Shown here: piece after piece, positions 8,171-18,630 of the stretch
Layout: every line of letters begins with the position of its first letter
How positions within the stretch are numbered: position 1 is the stretch's first letter
DNA from: Devosia sp.
Lineage (GTDB): Bacteria > Pseudomonadota > Alphaproteobacteria > Rhizobiales > Devosiaceae
NCBI RefSeq assembly: GCF_014860165.1
Contig: NZ_JACZKG010000071.1
Location: 119,346 to 183,345 of the forward strand
Direction of reading: 5' to 3'
DNA length: 64,000 nt
Translations under genes and position numbers: made by a program
Notes under the pieces: generated by a model
The model's input: only the letters and a program-made list of their open reading frames with translations
The model's database searches: none
Told to the model about the DNA's origin: nothing

Positions 8171-9625
8171 ATGGCGCTCGGGCCAGGCAAGAGACTGGGA
8201 TTGTTGCTGGCCGGCGCATTGCTGGCAGGCACCGTGACCCTGCCGCTGCTCGCCCAGACCGAGACCACTTCGCCGACGCCGGCTCCCGCCACCGAAGCCC
8301 CAGCGGCGCCCGCGACTCCGCCCGCCGAGGCGCCAGCCGTACCGCCAGAGACCGAGACGACGACCGAGGTACCCCTCCGGGGCACGATCACCGAGCCATC
8401 GGCCCCCGAGGGTGCCACTCAACCTGCCGCGCCCACCGCGGCCGACCTCGAGGCCGTCGAAGCCTCCATTTCGCTCAGCCAGGAGCGCATCGACGCGCTC
8501 AAGGCCGAGATCGCCGAGATGGAGGGGGATCGCACGCGCCAGAATGCGGCGTTGATCGCCGCGGCGCAGCGCGTCAAGCTGGCCGAGATCGAAGTGGCCG
8601 ATGTCGAGGAACGCCTGGGCGACCTGATCGTGCGCGAACTGGATGTGCGCGGCCGGCTCGATGGCTCCAATGCCGAGATCGCCAACGTGCTGGCAGCGCT
8701 CGAGCGCATCACCCTCAACCCGCCCCCGGCACTGATCGTCGACCCCGATGACGCGCTCGGCTCGGCCCGCAGCGCCATCCTCATCTCCGCCATCGTGCCG
8801 CAGCTGCGCGCCAAGGCCGATGCGGTAACAGCCGACCTCAAGACGCTGACCGAGATCAAGGCGCAGGCCCTGGCCGAGGAAGCCACGCTCAAGGCCAACT
8901 ATGCCGTGCTCGAGGAAGAACGGCTGCGCATTGCCACGCTGATCGTGGCACGCAAGCAGGGCATCGCTGTGCGCGGCGAGGAACTGGCCGCCGAGGAAGC
9001 CGAGGCCGTGGCCCTGGCAGCCCGCGCCAGCACCTTGCAGGAGCTGATCGGTAGCCTCTCGGAGCGGGCGAGCTCGGTCTCGGCCGCCGAGGACGCCGCC
9101 AACGCCTCTATCGATCCCGACGCGCCAGTGCTCAGTCCCGAGCAGATCCAGGTCGCGCTGGCCAATAGCGCCCGCACCGAGCCAGCCATCCCCTTCGGCG
9201 CCGCCCGAGGTTACCTGACCATGCCCGCCAATGGCGTCAACGTCGTCGATTATGGCGCCGGCGATGGCTTTGGCGGCATCAGCCAGGGCATATCGGTGGT
9301 GACCCGCGCCGAGGCGCAGGTGGTGGCGCCCGCCGATGGCTGGGTACTCTACAAGGGCCCCTACCTCAATTACGGCCAAATCGTCATTCTCAATACCGGG
9401 CAGAACTACACCGTGCTGCTTGCCGGCCTCGAAAGCGTGACCGTGGACATCGGCCAGTTCGTGCAGATGGGCATGCCCCTGGGCACCATGGGATCACGCA
9501 CAATTGGGCGCTCGGTAACCACCAATGCTGGCGCGACCCAACCGACCCTCTATATTGAACTTCGACAAAACAACGAGCCCGTCGATCCGACCGGATGGTG
9601 GGCAAACCCGACACAGAGTGGATAG
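8171..9625 (+). CDS. EnvC-like murein hydrolase activator with degenerate LytM domain
   Basis: A 484-residue secreted protein. The start at 8171 follows GGGAGAGG and gives a signal peptide (RLGLLLAGALLAGTVTLPLLAQ). Next come a Pro/Ala/Thr-rich linker, a long coiled-coil region (about 95-345) and a C-terminal M23/LytM domain (about 355-475). The domain lacks the metal ligands: the usual H-x-G-x-D position reads GGISQGISV and the HxH position reads TLYIELRQN. In E. coli EnvC, such a dead LytM domain activates amidases at the division site. It sits seven bases before ctpA, suggesting cell-wall remodelling. EnvC is the best functional guess. Confidence 0.85.
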   Translation: MALGPGKRLGLLLAGALLAGTVTLPLLAQTETTSPTPAPATEAPAAPATPPAEAPAVPPETETTTEVPLRGTITEPSAPEGATQPAAPTAADLEAVEASISLSQERIDALKAEIAEMEGDRTRQNAALIAAAQRVKLAEIEVADVEERLGDLIVRELDVRGRLDGSNAEIANVLAALERITLNPPPALIVDPDDALGSARSAILISAIVPQLRAKADAVTADLKTLTEIKAQALAEEATLKANYAVLEEERLRIATLIVARKQGIAVRGEELAAEEAEAVALAARASTLQELIGSLSERASSVSAAEDAANASIDPDAPVLSPEQIQVALANSARTEPAIPFGAARGYLTMPANGVNVVDYGAGDGFGGISQGISVVTRAEAQVVAPADGWVLYKGPYLNYGQIVILNTGQNYTVLLAGLESVTVDIGQFVQMGMPLGTMGSRTIGRSVTTNAGATQPTLYIELRQNNEPVDPTGWWANPTQSG

Positions 9626-9632
9626 AACCCTC

Positions 9633-11063
9633 ATGCGCCTGACTCCCCTTCGCGTTGCCGCCATAGTCCTGGCGCTGTCGCTGCCCGCTGGCCTCCTGAT
9701 CGCCCAGGAGGAGCCGGCGCCCGCTCCCGTGGAGGAGCCCGCGCCGCCGGCCGAGCCAGCGCCCGCGCCCGGCGGCGAGGAGCCCGAGCCCACCGCCGAG
9801 GAAAATGCCGCTGCGCCGCGCGATCCGCTCGAAATCTATGCCGACCTCAACCTCTTCGGCGAAATCTTCGACCGCATCCGCGCCGAATATGTCGATCCGC
9901 CCGATGAACAGGAGCTGATCCGTGCCGCCATCCAGGGCATGCTGACCTCGCTCGACCCCCATTCGGGCTATCTGCCGCCGGCCGATTATGACGACATGCG
10001 CGAGGATACGTCTGGCGAGTTCGGGGGCCTCGGCATCGAAGTCACCATGGAAGAGGGCGTCATCAAGGTGGTCTCGCCCATCGACGACACCCCGGCCGCC
10101 AGGGCCGGTATCATGGCCAATGACTTCATCATCGAACTCGATGGCGTGCAGGTGCAGGGCCTGACCCTGGATGAGGCCGTGGCCAAGATGCGCGGGCCCA
10201 TCGGCACCTCGATCAAGGTGACCGTGTTCCGCGAAGGCGTCGAGCAGCCGCTGGACTTCGAGCTGACCCGCGCCGTCATCGCCATGCGCGCCGTGCGCTG
10301 GACCATGGAAGGCGGCGAGGAGGAGGGCAAGGGCGACGTCGCCGTGCTGCGCCTCAGCCGCTTCTCCGAACAGGCCTTTGTCGGCATCGAGAAGGCCCTG
10401 CAGGACATTTTCGAGGCCCGCGACGGCGTGGCCCCCAAGGGCATCATCCTCGACCTGCGCAACAATCCGGGCGGCCTCGTGGACCAGTCGGTTTATGTCG
10501 CCGACGCCTTCCTCAAGCAGGGCGCCGTGGTGCTGACCCGTGGCCGTGTGCCCGAGGAAAGCGCCCGCTACGATGCCCAGCCGGACGCTCTCGACGCCAT
10601 GATCGCCGACGTGCCGCTGGTGGTGCTGATCAACGGCGGCTCGGCTTCCGCCTCCGAGATCGTCGCCGGCGCACTGCAGGACCACAAGCGCGCCACCGTC
10701 GTGGGAACGCGCTCCTTCGGCAAGGGCAGCGTGCAGTCGATCATCTCGCTGGGGCCGGACGGCGCCATGCGCCTGACCACCGCCCGCTACTATACCCCCA
10801 ACAACCGCTCGATCCAGGCGCTGGGCATCAGCCCCGACATCGAGATCAAGCAGGTCGTGCCCGAGGAATTCCAGGGGCGCGACGAGATCATCGGCGAAGC
10901 GGGCCTGGCCGGCCATATCACCATCGAGGGCCAGGAAGAAACCAGCGTCGGTTCGTCCGTCTATGTGCCGGCCGAAAAGGCGGAGGATACGCAGCTGCAA
11001 TATGCGATCCGCCTGGTCAACGGCGCCGAGATCAACCCGGCCTTCCCAGCCAAGGCCGAATAA
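9633..11063 (+). CDS. ctpA: Carboxy-terminal processing protease, S41 family
   Basis: A 476-residue periplasmic serine protease. An N-terminal signal segment (MRLTPLRVAAIVLALSLPAG) is followed by a Glu/Pro/Ala-rich linker, a PDZ domain (about 120-200, with GGLGIEVTMEEG and ARAGI) and the S41 catalytic domain. The catalytic Ser lies in NGGSASASEIVAGAL and the Lys in FGKGSVQ. This family trims C-termini of envelope proteins and controls cell-wall hydrolases. The start at 9633 gives a proper signal peptide. It lies seven bases after the EnvC-like gene and ends before a strong terminator. Confidence 0.95.
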   Translation: MRLTPLRVAAIVLALSLPAGLLIAQEEPAPAPVEEPAPPAEPAPAPGGEEPEPTAEENAAAPRDPLEIYADLNLFGEIFDRIRAEYVDPPDEQELIRAAIQGMLTSLDPHSGYLPPADYDDMREDTSGEFGGLGIEVTMEEGVIKVVSPIDDTPAARAGIMANDFIIELDGVQVQGLTLDEAVAKMRGPIGTSIKVTVFREGVEQPLDFELTRAVIAMRAVRWTMEGGEEEGKGDVAVLRLSRFSEQAFVGIEKALQDIFEARDGVAPKGIILDLRNNPGGLVDQSVYVADAFLKQGAVVLTRGRVPEESARYDAQPDALDAMIADVPLVVLINGGSASASEIVAGALQDHKRATVVGTRSFGKGSVQSIISLGPDGAMRLTTARYYTPNNRSIQALGISPDIEIKQVVPEEFQGRDEIIGEAGLAGHITIEGQEETSVGSSVYVPAEKAEDTQLQYAIRLVNGAEINPAFPAKAE

Positions 11064-11094
11064 CGGCGGGCGCGCCGCTGTGCTATCAAACCCT

Positions 11095-11137
11095 GTGGGG
11101 CGAGGCCGCTGATTCGCTGCCTCGCCCCACTGTCTTT
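11095..11137 (+). terminator. Rho-independent terminator after ctpA
   Basis: A perfect 12 bp stem with arms GTGGGGCGAGGC (11095-11106) and GCCTCGCCCCAC (11119-11130), a 12-base loop, then TGTCTTT. It lies 31 bases after the ctpA stop and separates the rsfS-to-ctpA block from the deacetylase gene starting at 11161. Confidence 0.85.
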
Positions 11138-11160
11138 GCATCGTGCGGAACTCATCAACG

Positions 11161-12288
11161 ATGGCCAATGACCTCACCACGCCGCTGACCGGACGCAAGC
11201 GCAGGCCCGGTGGCCCGCGGCCGCAGCTGCCGATCGCCCGAATCCTGTTCGCGGTGCTGGCGCTGATTGCCGGCGCCTTCGTACTGCGCCTGGTGCTGAC
11301 CGACGATCCCAATGGCGGCCGCCCCAGCGAAGAGGTCGCCATCACCTCCACGCAAAACAGCAACCAATTGGCCAACGAGGTCAGCACCGGTCCGGTCACC
11401 ATCACCGCCGATCCCCAGCAATTCCCCGCCGGCAGTTCGGTGACCTCAGTGCCATCAGGGACGATGGGCGCCAATTCCATTGCCGGCCTGCCCGATATCT
11501 TCGGCGCCCTGCCCGATCTCAGCGAGGAGACCTCGGACGGTCCCATCCCGCGCGTCTCGGCCACCGGGCAGACGCCGTTCTCCACCTATTCGCGCCCGCT
11601 CGACCCCGCGACCCCCATCAACCTGCCCAAGATCGCCATTGTCGTCACGGGCCTGGGGATCAACGAACAAGGCTCGCTCGACGCCATCGACGACTTGCCC
11701 GACGAGGCGACGCTGGCCTTTGCGCCCTATGGCAAGACGCTGACCACCACGGTGGCGGCGGCGCGGGCTGCCGGTCATGAAGTGCTGCTCGAAATTCCGC
11801 TCGAACCCTTCGATTTTCCGCAGAACGATCCCGGCCCGCAAACCCTGCTGACCGGCGAGCCGCTGCGCGCCAACCTCGACAAGCTGTTCTGGCTGATGGC
11901 CCGCTTCGGCGGCTATACCGGGGTCATCAACAATATGGGCGCCCGCTTCACCGCCTCGGCTGCCGATTTCTCCCCCATCATGGAGGAGCTGGGTACGCGC
12001 GGCCTGGGCTATCTCGACGACGGCTCGTCCAATCGCTCGCTGGCCAAGCAGCTCGCGGCCGGCAACAAGGTGCCGTTCTCGCGCGCGGACCTCACCATCG
12101 ACGCCAATCCCGCGCGCCAATCCATTCTCGCAGCGCTTGCCAGCCTTGAGGCCAAGGCGCTGGAGAATGGTCAGGCAATCGGTATTGTCAGCGCGCTGCC
12201 CATATCGGTCGCGGTCATTGCCGAATGGTCCCGCGAACTGGAAACGAGGGGCATCCTGCTGGTGCCCGCCAGCGCCCTGATGAAATAG
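11161..12288 (+). CDS. Divergent polysaccharide deacetylase (YibQ/DUF610 family)
   Basis: A 375-residue protein with one N-terminal membrane segment (about 23-46, [19 protein letters not shown]), a low-complexity periplasmic linker (about 50-150) and a C-terminal domain of the divergent polysaccharide deacetylase family. The family features are [28 protein letters not shown] and NNMGARFT. Catalytic metal ligands of true deacetylases are not obvious, as is usual for the family. I chose ATG 11161 over GTG 11143, which lies next to the terminator. Its neighbours ctpA and the EnvC-like gene are also envelope genes. Confidence 0.85.
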   Translation: MANDLTTPLTGRKRRPGGPRPQLPIARILFAVLALIAGAFVLRLVLTDDPNGGRPSEEVAITSTQNSNQLANEVSTGPVTITADPQQFPAGSSVTSVPSGTMGANSIAGLPDIFGALPDLSEETSDGPIPRVSATGQTPFSTYSRPLDPATPINLPKIAIVVTGLGINEQGSLDAIDDLPDEATLAFAPYGKTLTTTVAAARAAGHEVLLEIPLEPFDFPQNDPGPQTLLTGEPLRANLDKLFWLMARFGGYTGVINNMGARFTASAADFSPIMEELGTRGLGYLDDGSSNRSLAKQLAAGNKVPFSRADLTIDANPARQSILAALASLEAKALENGQAIGIVSALPISVAVIAEWSRELETRGILLVPASALMK

Positions 12289-12296
12289 AGTTTGCC

Positions 12297-12833
12297 ATGT
12301 CCGCCCGCCCTGACCGCCAATCCCTGCCCTATCGCGACTGCGTCGGCGTCGCCGTATTCAATCAGGAGGGCAACGTCTTCATCGGCCGTCGCAAGCCCGA
12401 TGACATGACCGAGGACCGCACCGAGGTCGAGGCGCCCTGGCAGATGCCCCAGGGCGGCATAGACAAGGGCGAGGACCCGCTGCGGGCGGCCCTGCGCGAA
12501 CTCTACGAGGAAACCAATATCACCACGGTGAGCCTGCTGGCCGAGGCACCGGAATGGATCTACTACGACCTGCCCGACGAGGCGCTGGGCATCGCGCTCA
12601 AGGGCAAGTATCGCGGCCAGCGCCAGCGCTGGTTCGCCTTCGCCTTTACCGGCAAGGACAGCGAGATTGACGTCGCGACGCCTGGCGGTGGCAAGCATCC
12701 TGCCGAATTCGACGCCTGGCGCTGGGAGCGGCTGTCCCGCACCCCCGGCCTCATCGTACCGTTCAAGAGACAAGCCTATGACAAGGTCGTCGAGGCCTTT
12801 GCCGACATCCCCCAGCGCTTCACCCATGTGTAG
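12297..12833 (+). CDS. rppH: RNA pyrophosphohydrolase RppH
   Basis: A 178-residue Nudix hydrolase that removes pyrophosphate from the 5' end of mRNA and so starts decay. It begins with [21 protein letters not shown] and carries the Nudix box [21 protein letters not shown]. The WQMPQGG segment and RWFAFAFTG fit RppH (IalA in Bartonella). The ATG at 12297 gives the standard length. It lies eight bases after the deacetylase stop and six before the racemase gene, so all three are likely co-transcribed. Confidence 0.94.
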   Translation: MSARPDRQSLPYRDCVGVAVFNQEGNVFIGRRKPDDMTEDRTEVEAPWQMPQGGIDKGEDPLRAALRELYEETNITTVSLLAEAPEWIYYDLPDEALGIALKGKYRGQRQRWFAFAFTGKDSEIDVATPGGGKHPAEFDAWRWERLSRTPGLIVPFKRQAYDKVVEAFADIPQRFTHV

Positions 12834-12839
12834 CCCCAG

Positions 12840-13526
12840 ATGAAAACCATCGGCCTGATCGGCGGCATGAGCTGGGAGTCGACGGCGCATTATTACCGCG
12901 TCATCAACCAGGAGACGGCGTCGCGCCTGGGGGGCCTCCATTCGGCGCCGCTGATCGTCCATTCGGTGGATTTCGCCCCCATCGCCGCCATGCAATCGGC
13001 CGGCGACTGGGATGGCGCCGGGCAGCAGCTGGCCACCATCGCCCTGGCACTGCAGACGGCGGGCGCGGAGGTCATTGGCCTCGCCACCAACACCATGCAT
13101 ATCGTCGCCGATGCCATCACCCGCGACCTCAGCGTGCCCTTCGTCCATATCGCCGACCCGACGAGCGACGCGCTGCTGGCCGATGGCTTTGAGACGGTGG
13201 GCCTGCTGGGGACGCGCTTCACCATGGAAATGGGCTTCTATCGCGACCGACTGGCCGGACGCGGGCTGACATCGCTCATCCCCGAGGTCGATCGCACCAA
13301 CCTCAACGGCATCATCTATGAGGAACTGTGCCGGGGCATCGTCCGCGAGCAATCGCGGCAAATCTACATCACCGCCATCGAGCGCCTCGCCGCCCGCGGC
13401 GCCGAGGCGGTCATCCTGGGCTGCACCGAAATCACCATGCTGATCGACGATTCGGTCAGCCCGCTGCCGGTCTATGACACCACCGACCTCCACGCCAGGG
13501 CATTGGTCGGCGCGGCTTTGGCCTAG
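12840..13526 (+). CDS. Aspartate/glutamate racemase family protein (YgeA-like)
   Basis: A 228-residue protein of the Asp/Glu racemase superfamily, starting [19 protein letters not shown]. The usual catalytic pair is Cys/Cys, but here the first site reads ATNTMH (Thr) and the second LGCTEI (Cys). A Thr/Cys pair is characteristic of the YgeA-type broad Asp/Glu racemases, so that group is the best match. The likely role is D-amino-acid supply or turnover in the cytoplasm. Its stop overlaps the stop of the convergent chemoreceptor gene within CTAG (13523-13526). Confidence 0.85.
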   Translation: MKTIGLIGGMSWESTAHYYRVINQETASRLGGLHSAPLIVHSVDFAPIAAMQSAGDWDGAGQQLATIALALQTAGAEVIGLATNTMHIVADAITRDLSVPFVHIADPTSDALLADGFETVGLLGTRFTMEMGFYRDRLAGRGLTSLIPEVDRTNLNGIIYEELCRGIVREQSRQIYITAIERLAARGAEAVILGCTEITMLIDDSVSPLPVYDTTDLHARALVGAALA

Positions 13527-15391
13527 GCGGCGCGGCGGGATCGCGAGGCGGCCCCGCCCTCCTCAAGCGTGAACACATCGATGATGCGGTCGAGCTCGCT
13601 GGCCTGCGCCTCGGTCTGCTCGATGGCGGCATTGGTCTGTTCCACCAGCGCCGCATTATGCTGGGTCATCTCGTCCATGGTGCGGACGGCGATATTGACC
13701 TCTTCAATGGCCGATGCCTGTTCGCGGCTGGCCTGGGCAATCCCCTCGAGCAGCGCGGTGTTTTCGCGCACGCCATCGCGAACGCCCAGCAGCCGCTGCG
13801 CCGCCTGCTCGACCAGACGCGAGCCCTCGGCCACCTCCCCGACGGAACGATCGATGAGCTGCTTGATCTCGGCCGACGCACCGGCGGCCGACTGGGCCAG
13901 CCGTCGCACTTCCACGGCCACCACGGCAAAGCCCTTGCCGGCGTCGCCCGCCCGCGCCGCTTCGACCGAGGCATTGAGGGCCAGAAGGTTGGTCTGGAAG
14001 GCGATGTCGTCGATCAGCCCAATGATGCTGGAGATCTTGCCCGAGGATTCGGTGATCCGCGCCATGGCGTCTGTCGCCTGCCCCATCACCTTGCCGCCCT
14101 CTTCGGCCGAGCGGGATACCGCATCGGCCTTGCTGCTGGCCTCGGCGGCGTGAACGGCATTCTGCCCCACCGTGCCGGCGAGCTGCTCGACGGCTGCCGA
14201 GGTTTCTTCGATGGTCGCGGCCTGCTTGGTGGTCCGCTCGCTCAGGTCATTGGCACCGGTGAGAATTTCCCCGGTCGCCGACTTGAGCGAACGCGAGGTC
14301 TGGCGGAGCTGGCCGACTATGCGCGTCAGTTGCTCGCCCACCTGGTTGGTGCTGTCGCGCAGCGCGCCGAAGGCGCCGCGATAGTCGCCCGTCATCCGCA
14401 CAGACAGGTTGGTATCAGCCAGCGCCGCCAGCACGCGACCGGTCTCAGCCAGTCCGCTATCGACGGTGGCGACCAGGTTGTTGACACTGCTGGCAAGCTG
14501 GTTGAGTTCGTCATCGGGGAAATTGGCGTCGACCCGATGGCTGAAGTCGCCGGCCACGGCGGCATCGACCACCTGGCCGAAGGCGGCCCGCAGCGATCCC
14601 ATCATCGCCGCGCGTTCACGCTGCGCCCGGGCGCGCTGCTCGGCCTCGTCGGCGCTCATGGCACCGACCTTGACGCCATTGTCGCGGAACACGGCAATGG
14701 CACGGGCCATCTCGCCCAACTCGTCCGACCGTCCGGTCCCGGCAATGGTCTCGACGGCATTGGGGTCTTCGGCAATCTGGCTGGCGGTGCGCACCAGGCC
14801 CAGCAGCGGTCCGGTCACCGAGCGGCGGATGAAGAAGGACAGTGCCACGATCAGGACGGCGATCACCCCGACCCCTGCCAGGGCCGCGGTGACGATGGTC
14901 TGGCTCTGTCGGGCGAGGCTATCGGTCATGTCCCATGCGAAGGCGGCGGTGCCGACCACGGCCTTGTCCGGGCCGAAGCGGGCGGGGACGGCGACATAGG
15001 CAATGGCGCCGCTCGAACTTTGCTCGACCGCGCCGCTGGCCAGCGAGCGCGCCGCCACCTCGGCCAGCGCGGCCGAATTGTCACCGGCATCGGCCGTGCC
15101 GGCGATGAGATTACCCTGCAGATCGAAACTCGCACCAGCCGCAAACTGGTCGCCCAGCGAGGCCTTGAGTCCGTCATAGGCGGTCAGCACGGCATCAGCC
15201 TTGCCGAAGCGGATACCGCCCGCCAGCTGTTCGGTACTGGCCGTTGAGACGGTGGTATTGGCCCGCTCAAGTTCACTGCGCAGCAGGGCCGCATTCTGGC
15301 TGATGCCGACATAGCTGATGGCGGAAGCGCCGACGATCAGTGCCAGCAGCACGAGGCCGACAATCTTGCGCGTAAGGGTGAGCTTGGGCAT
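13523..15391 (-). CDS. Methyl-accepting chemotaxis protein with two HAMP-like regions
   Basis: A 622-residue chemoreceptor. TM1 (about 9-29), a small periplasmic sensor (about 30-163), TM2 (about 165-187), a HAMP domain, a second HAMP-like region (about 280-340) and a C-terminal signalling domain. The hairpin tip that binds CheA/CheW reads [20 protein letters not shown], followed by [17 protein letters not shown]. The start at 15391 gives [16 protein letters not shown], a normal receptor N-terminus. A free periplasmic Cache protein lies 52 bases upstream on the same strand, probably in one operon, and a second receptor follows further up. No che genes are nearby. Ligand unknown. Confidence 0.93.
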   Translation of the reverse strand: MPKLTLTRKIVGLVLLALIVGASAISYVGISQNAALLRSELERANTTVSTASTEQLAGGIRFGKADAVLTAYDGLKASLGDQFAAGASFDLQGNLIAGTADAGDNSAALAEVAARSLASGAVEQSSSGAIAYVAVPARFGPDKAVVGTAAFAWDMTDSLARQSQTIVTAALAGVGVIAVLIVALSFFIRRSVTGPLLGLVRTASQIAEDPNAVETIAGTGRSDELGEMARAIAVFRDNGVKVGAMSADEAEQRARAQRERAAMMGSLRAAFGQVVDAAVAGDFSHRVDANFPDDELNQLASSVNNLVATVDSGLAETGRVLAALADTNLSVRMTGDYRGAFGALRDSTNQVGEQLTRIVGQLRQTSRSLKSATGEILTGANDLSERTTKQAATIEETSAAVEQLAGTVGQNAVHAAEASSKADAVSRSAEEGGKVMGQATDAMARITESSGKISSIIGLIDDIAFQTNLLALNASVEAARAGDAGKGFAVVAVEVRRLAQSAAGASAEIKQLIDRSVGEVAEGSRLVEQAAQRLLGVRDGVRENTALLEGIAQASREQASAIEEVNIAVRTMDEMTQHNAALVEQTNAAIEQTEAQASELDRIIDVFTLEEGGAASRSRRAA

Positions 15392-15443
15392 TTTGGTGGT
15401 CTCTTCGCCGTAAGGGTGCGGCCGCCCGGCGGCCGCGGATCGT

Positions 15444-16040
15444 TCAGAGCATGGAGACGTCGACGCCCACCGTGATGGCGCCGACGACATTGCCGGTGGC
15501 CGGATCGGTGATCGGCACGGAGACCTGGCTCTGGAAGACCTGGGTGCTCTCGTCCTGCTCGACCTCCCCGATATGGACGGCACCGGCGCCCCCGCCAAAG
15601 CTGGCGGTGAACTTGTCTTCATCGCCCTGCCAATAATCGGAGGTCAGCGTGCTCTGGCCGACATTGAGGCCCTTGGCATCCATGGCGAAGATTTCGGTAT
15701 ACTTGCCGGCCGAGGCCTCCTGCACGCCCGCCAGATATTGCGAGGCGGCATTGCCCAGCGTGGCATCGATCAGCGGCTTGCTGGCGGTGCCCACCTCGGC
15801 GCGCCACTGCGCGTCGAGCGCATCGATCTTGGCCTGGTCATAGGCGCTGGTGACGGCATTCTGCGCCACGATGGCGGCCACCAGTGCCGGATCGCTGGCA
15901 AAGGCCGCGATTTCGCCCTTGGCCAGTTCGGTCAGCGGGGCAGTAAACTCGTCCTGGGCGAGGGGCGCGGCGGCCAGCGACAGGGCCGCGGCAAAGCCGA
16001 ACGCCACAAAGGCCGGTCGCAGCATGGTATGGATCGACAT
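15444..16040 (-). CDS. Secreted single-Cache domain protein, partner of the chemoreceptor
   Basis: A 198-residue protein with a signal peptide (about 1-28, ending AAAPLAQ) and no membrane segment or signalling domain. The rest reads as a Cache/PDC sensor fold: [42 protein letters not shown] and a closing [12 protein letters not shown]. In most proteins this domain is the outside part of a receptor; here it is free. A good ribosome site (GAGGAG) precedes the ATG at 16040. It lies immediately upstream of the 622-residue receptor, so it may act as a periplasmic binding partner. That role is inferred. Confidence 0.85.
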   Translation of the reverse strand: MSIHTMLRPAFVAFGFAAALSLAAAPLAQDEFTAPLTELAKGEIAAFASDPALVAAIVAQNAVTSAYDQAKIDALDAQWRAEVGTASKPLIDATLGNAASQYLAGVQEASAGKYTEIFAMDAKGLNVGQSTLTSDYWQGDEDKFTASFGGGAGAVHIGEVEQDESTQVFQSQVSVPITDPATGNVVGAITVGVDVSML

Positions 16041-16150
16041 GGAATTGTTCTCCTCTGCCGCGCGAGGGGAAGCGCGGCTTTGGTTACAACCATGTGCCTA
16101 GGTGGTAAAGAGTCGGTGAATAACCCTATGAGCCGAACTTTATGTCCGGC

Positions 16151-18322
16151 TCACGCAGCCCGACTCTTCGGCCTTTGCGTCGTTGCGCCAATCGATTGGG
16201 TGTCATGGAGCACGAAGATGTCGACGATGCGGTCGAGGGTTCGGGCTTCTGCCTCGGTCTGCTCGATGGCGGCATTGGTCTCTTCGACCAGCGCGGCATT
16301 GTGCTGGGTCATTTCGTCAAGCGTACGCACGGCGATGGAAACCTCGTCGATCGATGAGGCCTGCTCGCTGCTGGCGCGGGCAATGCCCTCGACCAGGGCG
16401 CTGTTCTGGCGCACCGCCTCGAGCATTTCGGCCAACCGCGACGCGGCATCGGAGACCAGCTTGCTGCCGCCACGAACTTCGCTGGCCGATTGCTCCACCA
16501 ACGCCTTGACGTCGGCGGAGGCGCTGGCGGCCGACTGAGCCAGGCGCCGTACTTCGACCGCCACCACGGCGAACCCCTTGCCGGCATCGCCGGCCCGGGC
16601 TGCTTCGACCGAAGCGTTGAGCGCCAGCAGGTTGGTCTGGAAGGCGATATCGTCGATCAGTCCGATAATATTGGAGATCTTGGCCGAGGATGCGGTGATG
16701 CGCTCCATGGCTTCATTCGCCTCGGTCATCACGGTACCGCTCTCGGTGGCCGTACGGGAAACCGCAAGCGCCTTGCTGGCCGCATCGCGCGCCATATGGG
16801 CATTGCTCGCCACCGTGCCGGCCAGTTGCTCCATGGCGGCCGAAGTCTCTTCGATGGTCGCCGCCTGGCGGCTGGTGCGTTCCGAGAGGTCGTTGGCCCC
16901 CGAAAGAATCTCACCAGTTGCCGAACGGATCGAGCGCGACGCGGTGCGCAACTGGCCGATCAGTTCGGCAAAGCGGGTAACCGTGCCGTTGAGCGCGTGG
17001 CGCAGGTCCTCGAACTGGGCCTCGAAGGGGGTATCGACCGTGCCGGTCAGATCGCCGGCTGCCAGTTGCTGGAGCCCGGCCCCGACGGCGGCAACCGCCT
17101 GTCTGCGCGCCGTCACGTCAGTGGCGAACTGCACCACCTTGTAGGGCACGCCATCGAGCCCCAGTATGGGGTTGAAGGTGCTCTGGATCCACACCTCACG
17201 ACCGTCGCGGGTGCGGCGGCGATATTCCCCGCTCTTGAACTGGCCCCCGGCCAGATCCAGCCAGAACTGGCGATAGGCCGGCGAAGCCGGATCGGCATCG
17301 AACAGGAACAGCGCATTGGCCTGGCCGAGCACGTCGTTTCGGCCATAGCCAAGCAGGTTCAGGAAATTCTCGTTGGCATCCAGCACCTCGCCGGTCGTGC
17401 TGAACTCCACCACCATCTGCGACATCGAAATGGCGTTGAGCTGGCCGGTGTGGTCGGCCGCGGCGACCAGGTGCTTGTTGGTCTCTTCGCCCAGTTCGGC
17501 GACGCGCTCGGCATTGGCACGGAAGACTTCCACCGCCCTGGCCATGGCGCCGATCTCGTTGCGGCGCTCGGTATAGGGCACAGCGATAGCAAGATCCCCC
17601 TCGGCCACGGCGCTCATCACCTCGGATAGGCGCGGAATGGGCCGGGTCAGCAGGCGCGACAGCAGCAGCGCCATGACGCCAATCAACAGCAGGGCCGCGC
17701 CGCCCACAGCGACGAGCATGGTCAGGTTCTGCCCCACCACCGCCTCGATCGGGCCGCGGGCCACCGCCACCAGCAGCGCACCGATAACGGTGCCGTCAGC
17801 CATGGCGATGGGCAGGTAGCGGGTGAAATACCCGGTGCCGTTGATGGTCTCCTCGGCCTCCGCCGACTGGTTGGCCATCATGGTATCGAATAAGGGCGTG
17901 CCGGCCATGATCGGTGCATCGAGCAGGCGCTCGCCATCGGGTTTGAGCAGGCTCGACGTGCCGACATTGAGATCGGGACCGACCTCGGCATCATAGACGT
18001 AGATGGCGGCATTCTCACCGGCCACCCGGGCAATGGTGTCGATCACGTCATGAGTGCGGAAACGCGGCATCGAGCGCATGGTGAGCGATGCAACATTGCC
18101 CGCCTCGTCCGATCCGATCTCAAGGCTGGGCAGGTTGACCTGGAGGATCTCTGCGGTGATGCGGGTGGCACTCGCCACCTCGTGCGCGGCATCGTTGCTC
18201 GCGGTATTGGAGAGGCTGACGAACAGGCCCAGCAGCACGGCACCAATGGCGATGGCGATCGAACACACCGCCATGGCGGCAATGGCAAAGGTCAGGCGGA
18301 TATTGCCCAGCAGCGAACCCAT
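16151..18322 (-). CDS. Methyl-accepting chemotaxis protein with Cache, HAMP and PAS domains
   Basis: A 723-residue receptor: TM1 (about 10-34), a periplasmic sCache-like sensor (about 35-198, with [12 protein letters not shown] and [15 protein letters not shown]), TM2 (about 200-225), HAMP, a PAS domain (about 310-420: [34 protein letters not shown]) and a C-terminal signalling domain with the same [20 protein letters not shown] tip as the neighbouring receptor. The start at 18322 has GGAGAGAG upstream; the longer reading frame has no such site. The PAS may sense redox or an internal ligand. Its C-terminal half closely resembles the 13523-15391 receptor, so the pair probably arose by duplication. 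Confidence 0.93.
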   Translation of the reverse strand: MGSLLGNIRLTFAIAAMAVCSIAIAIGAVLLGLFVSLSNTASNDAAHEVASATRITAEILQVNLPSLEIGSDEAGNVASLTMRSMPRFRTHDVIDTIARVAGENAAIYVYDAEVGPDLNVGTSSLLKPDGERLLDAPIMAGTPLFDTMMANQSAEAEETINGTGYFTRYLPIAMADGTVIGALLVAVARGPIEAVVGQNLTMLVAVGGAALLLIGVMALLLSRLLTRPIPRLSEVMSAVAEGDLAIAVPYTERRNEIGAMARAVEVFRANAERVAELGEETNKHLVAAADHTGQLNAISMSQMVVEFSTTGEVLDANENFLNLLGYGRNDVLGQANALFLFDADPASPAYRQFWLDLAGGQFKSGEYRRRTRDGREVWIQSTFNPILGLDGVPYKVVQFATDVTARRQAVAAVGAGLQQLAAGDLTGTVDTPFEAQFEDLRHALNGTVTRFAELIGQLRTASRSIRSATGEILSGANDLSERTSRQAATIEETSAAMEQLAGTVASNAHMARDAASKALAVSRTATESGTVMTEANEAMERITASSAKISNIIGLIDDIAFQTNLLALNASVEAARAGDAGKGFAVVAVEVRRLAQSAASASADVKALVEQSASEVRGGSKLVSDAASRLAEMLEAVRQNSALVEGIARASSEQASSIDEVSIAVRTLDEMTQHNAALVEETNAAIEQTEAEARTLDRIVDIFVLHDTQSIGATTQRPKSRAA

Positions 18323-18570
18323 TGAACTCTCTCCAGCATCCGCACGTCCTTCTGGACGCGGCAAGAACCTCTTCCCCGGGTGGAGACTGCGGGACTTTGA
18401 TTAAGCGAGTGTTGATGCCATGCAACTTTCATAGACGAATCAAGGCATTGCCTAAACCTTGTGCAATCGATTGCGCTAGGTGCGCCGCGGCACCGTGATG
18501 CCAAGTGGCGAAAGCGGGGTTCCGACCTGGGCCGACTAAACAAGGTGAAAGCGCAATGCCGGCCGATGCA
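18323..18570. other. Intergenic region between chemoreceptor and atp operon terminator
   Basis: About 250 bases holding the upstream region of the receptor gene that begins at 18322. I see no open frame with coding character, no tRNA and no repeat. A moderately AT-rich stretch around 18400-18470 is the likely promoter area for the receptor, but no convincing -35/-10 pair stands out. Confidence 0.5.
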
Positions 18571-18605
18571 AGAAAAGCGCCCGCGGAAATCATCCACGGG
18601 CGCTT
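18571..18605 (-). terminator. Terminator of the atpHAGDC operon
   Basis: On the minus strand, an inverted repeat with arms AAGCGCCCGTGG and CCGCGGGCGCTT (one G:U-type mismatch) and a 7-base loop is followed by TTCTTG. It lies 25 bases after the atpC stop and should end the ATP synthase transcript. Confidence 0.8.
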
Positions 18606-18630
18606 CGACTGTTCTGCGATATCGCCGTTC

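Noticed and set aside
13658..15247. A 529-codon plus-strand frame opposite the chemoreceptor
   Set aside because: Shadow of the receptor gene; the product has no motif, and the receptor itself is certain.
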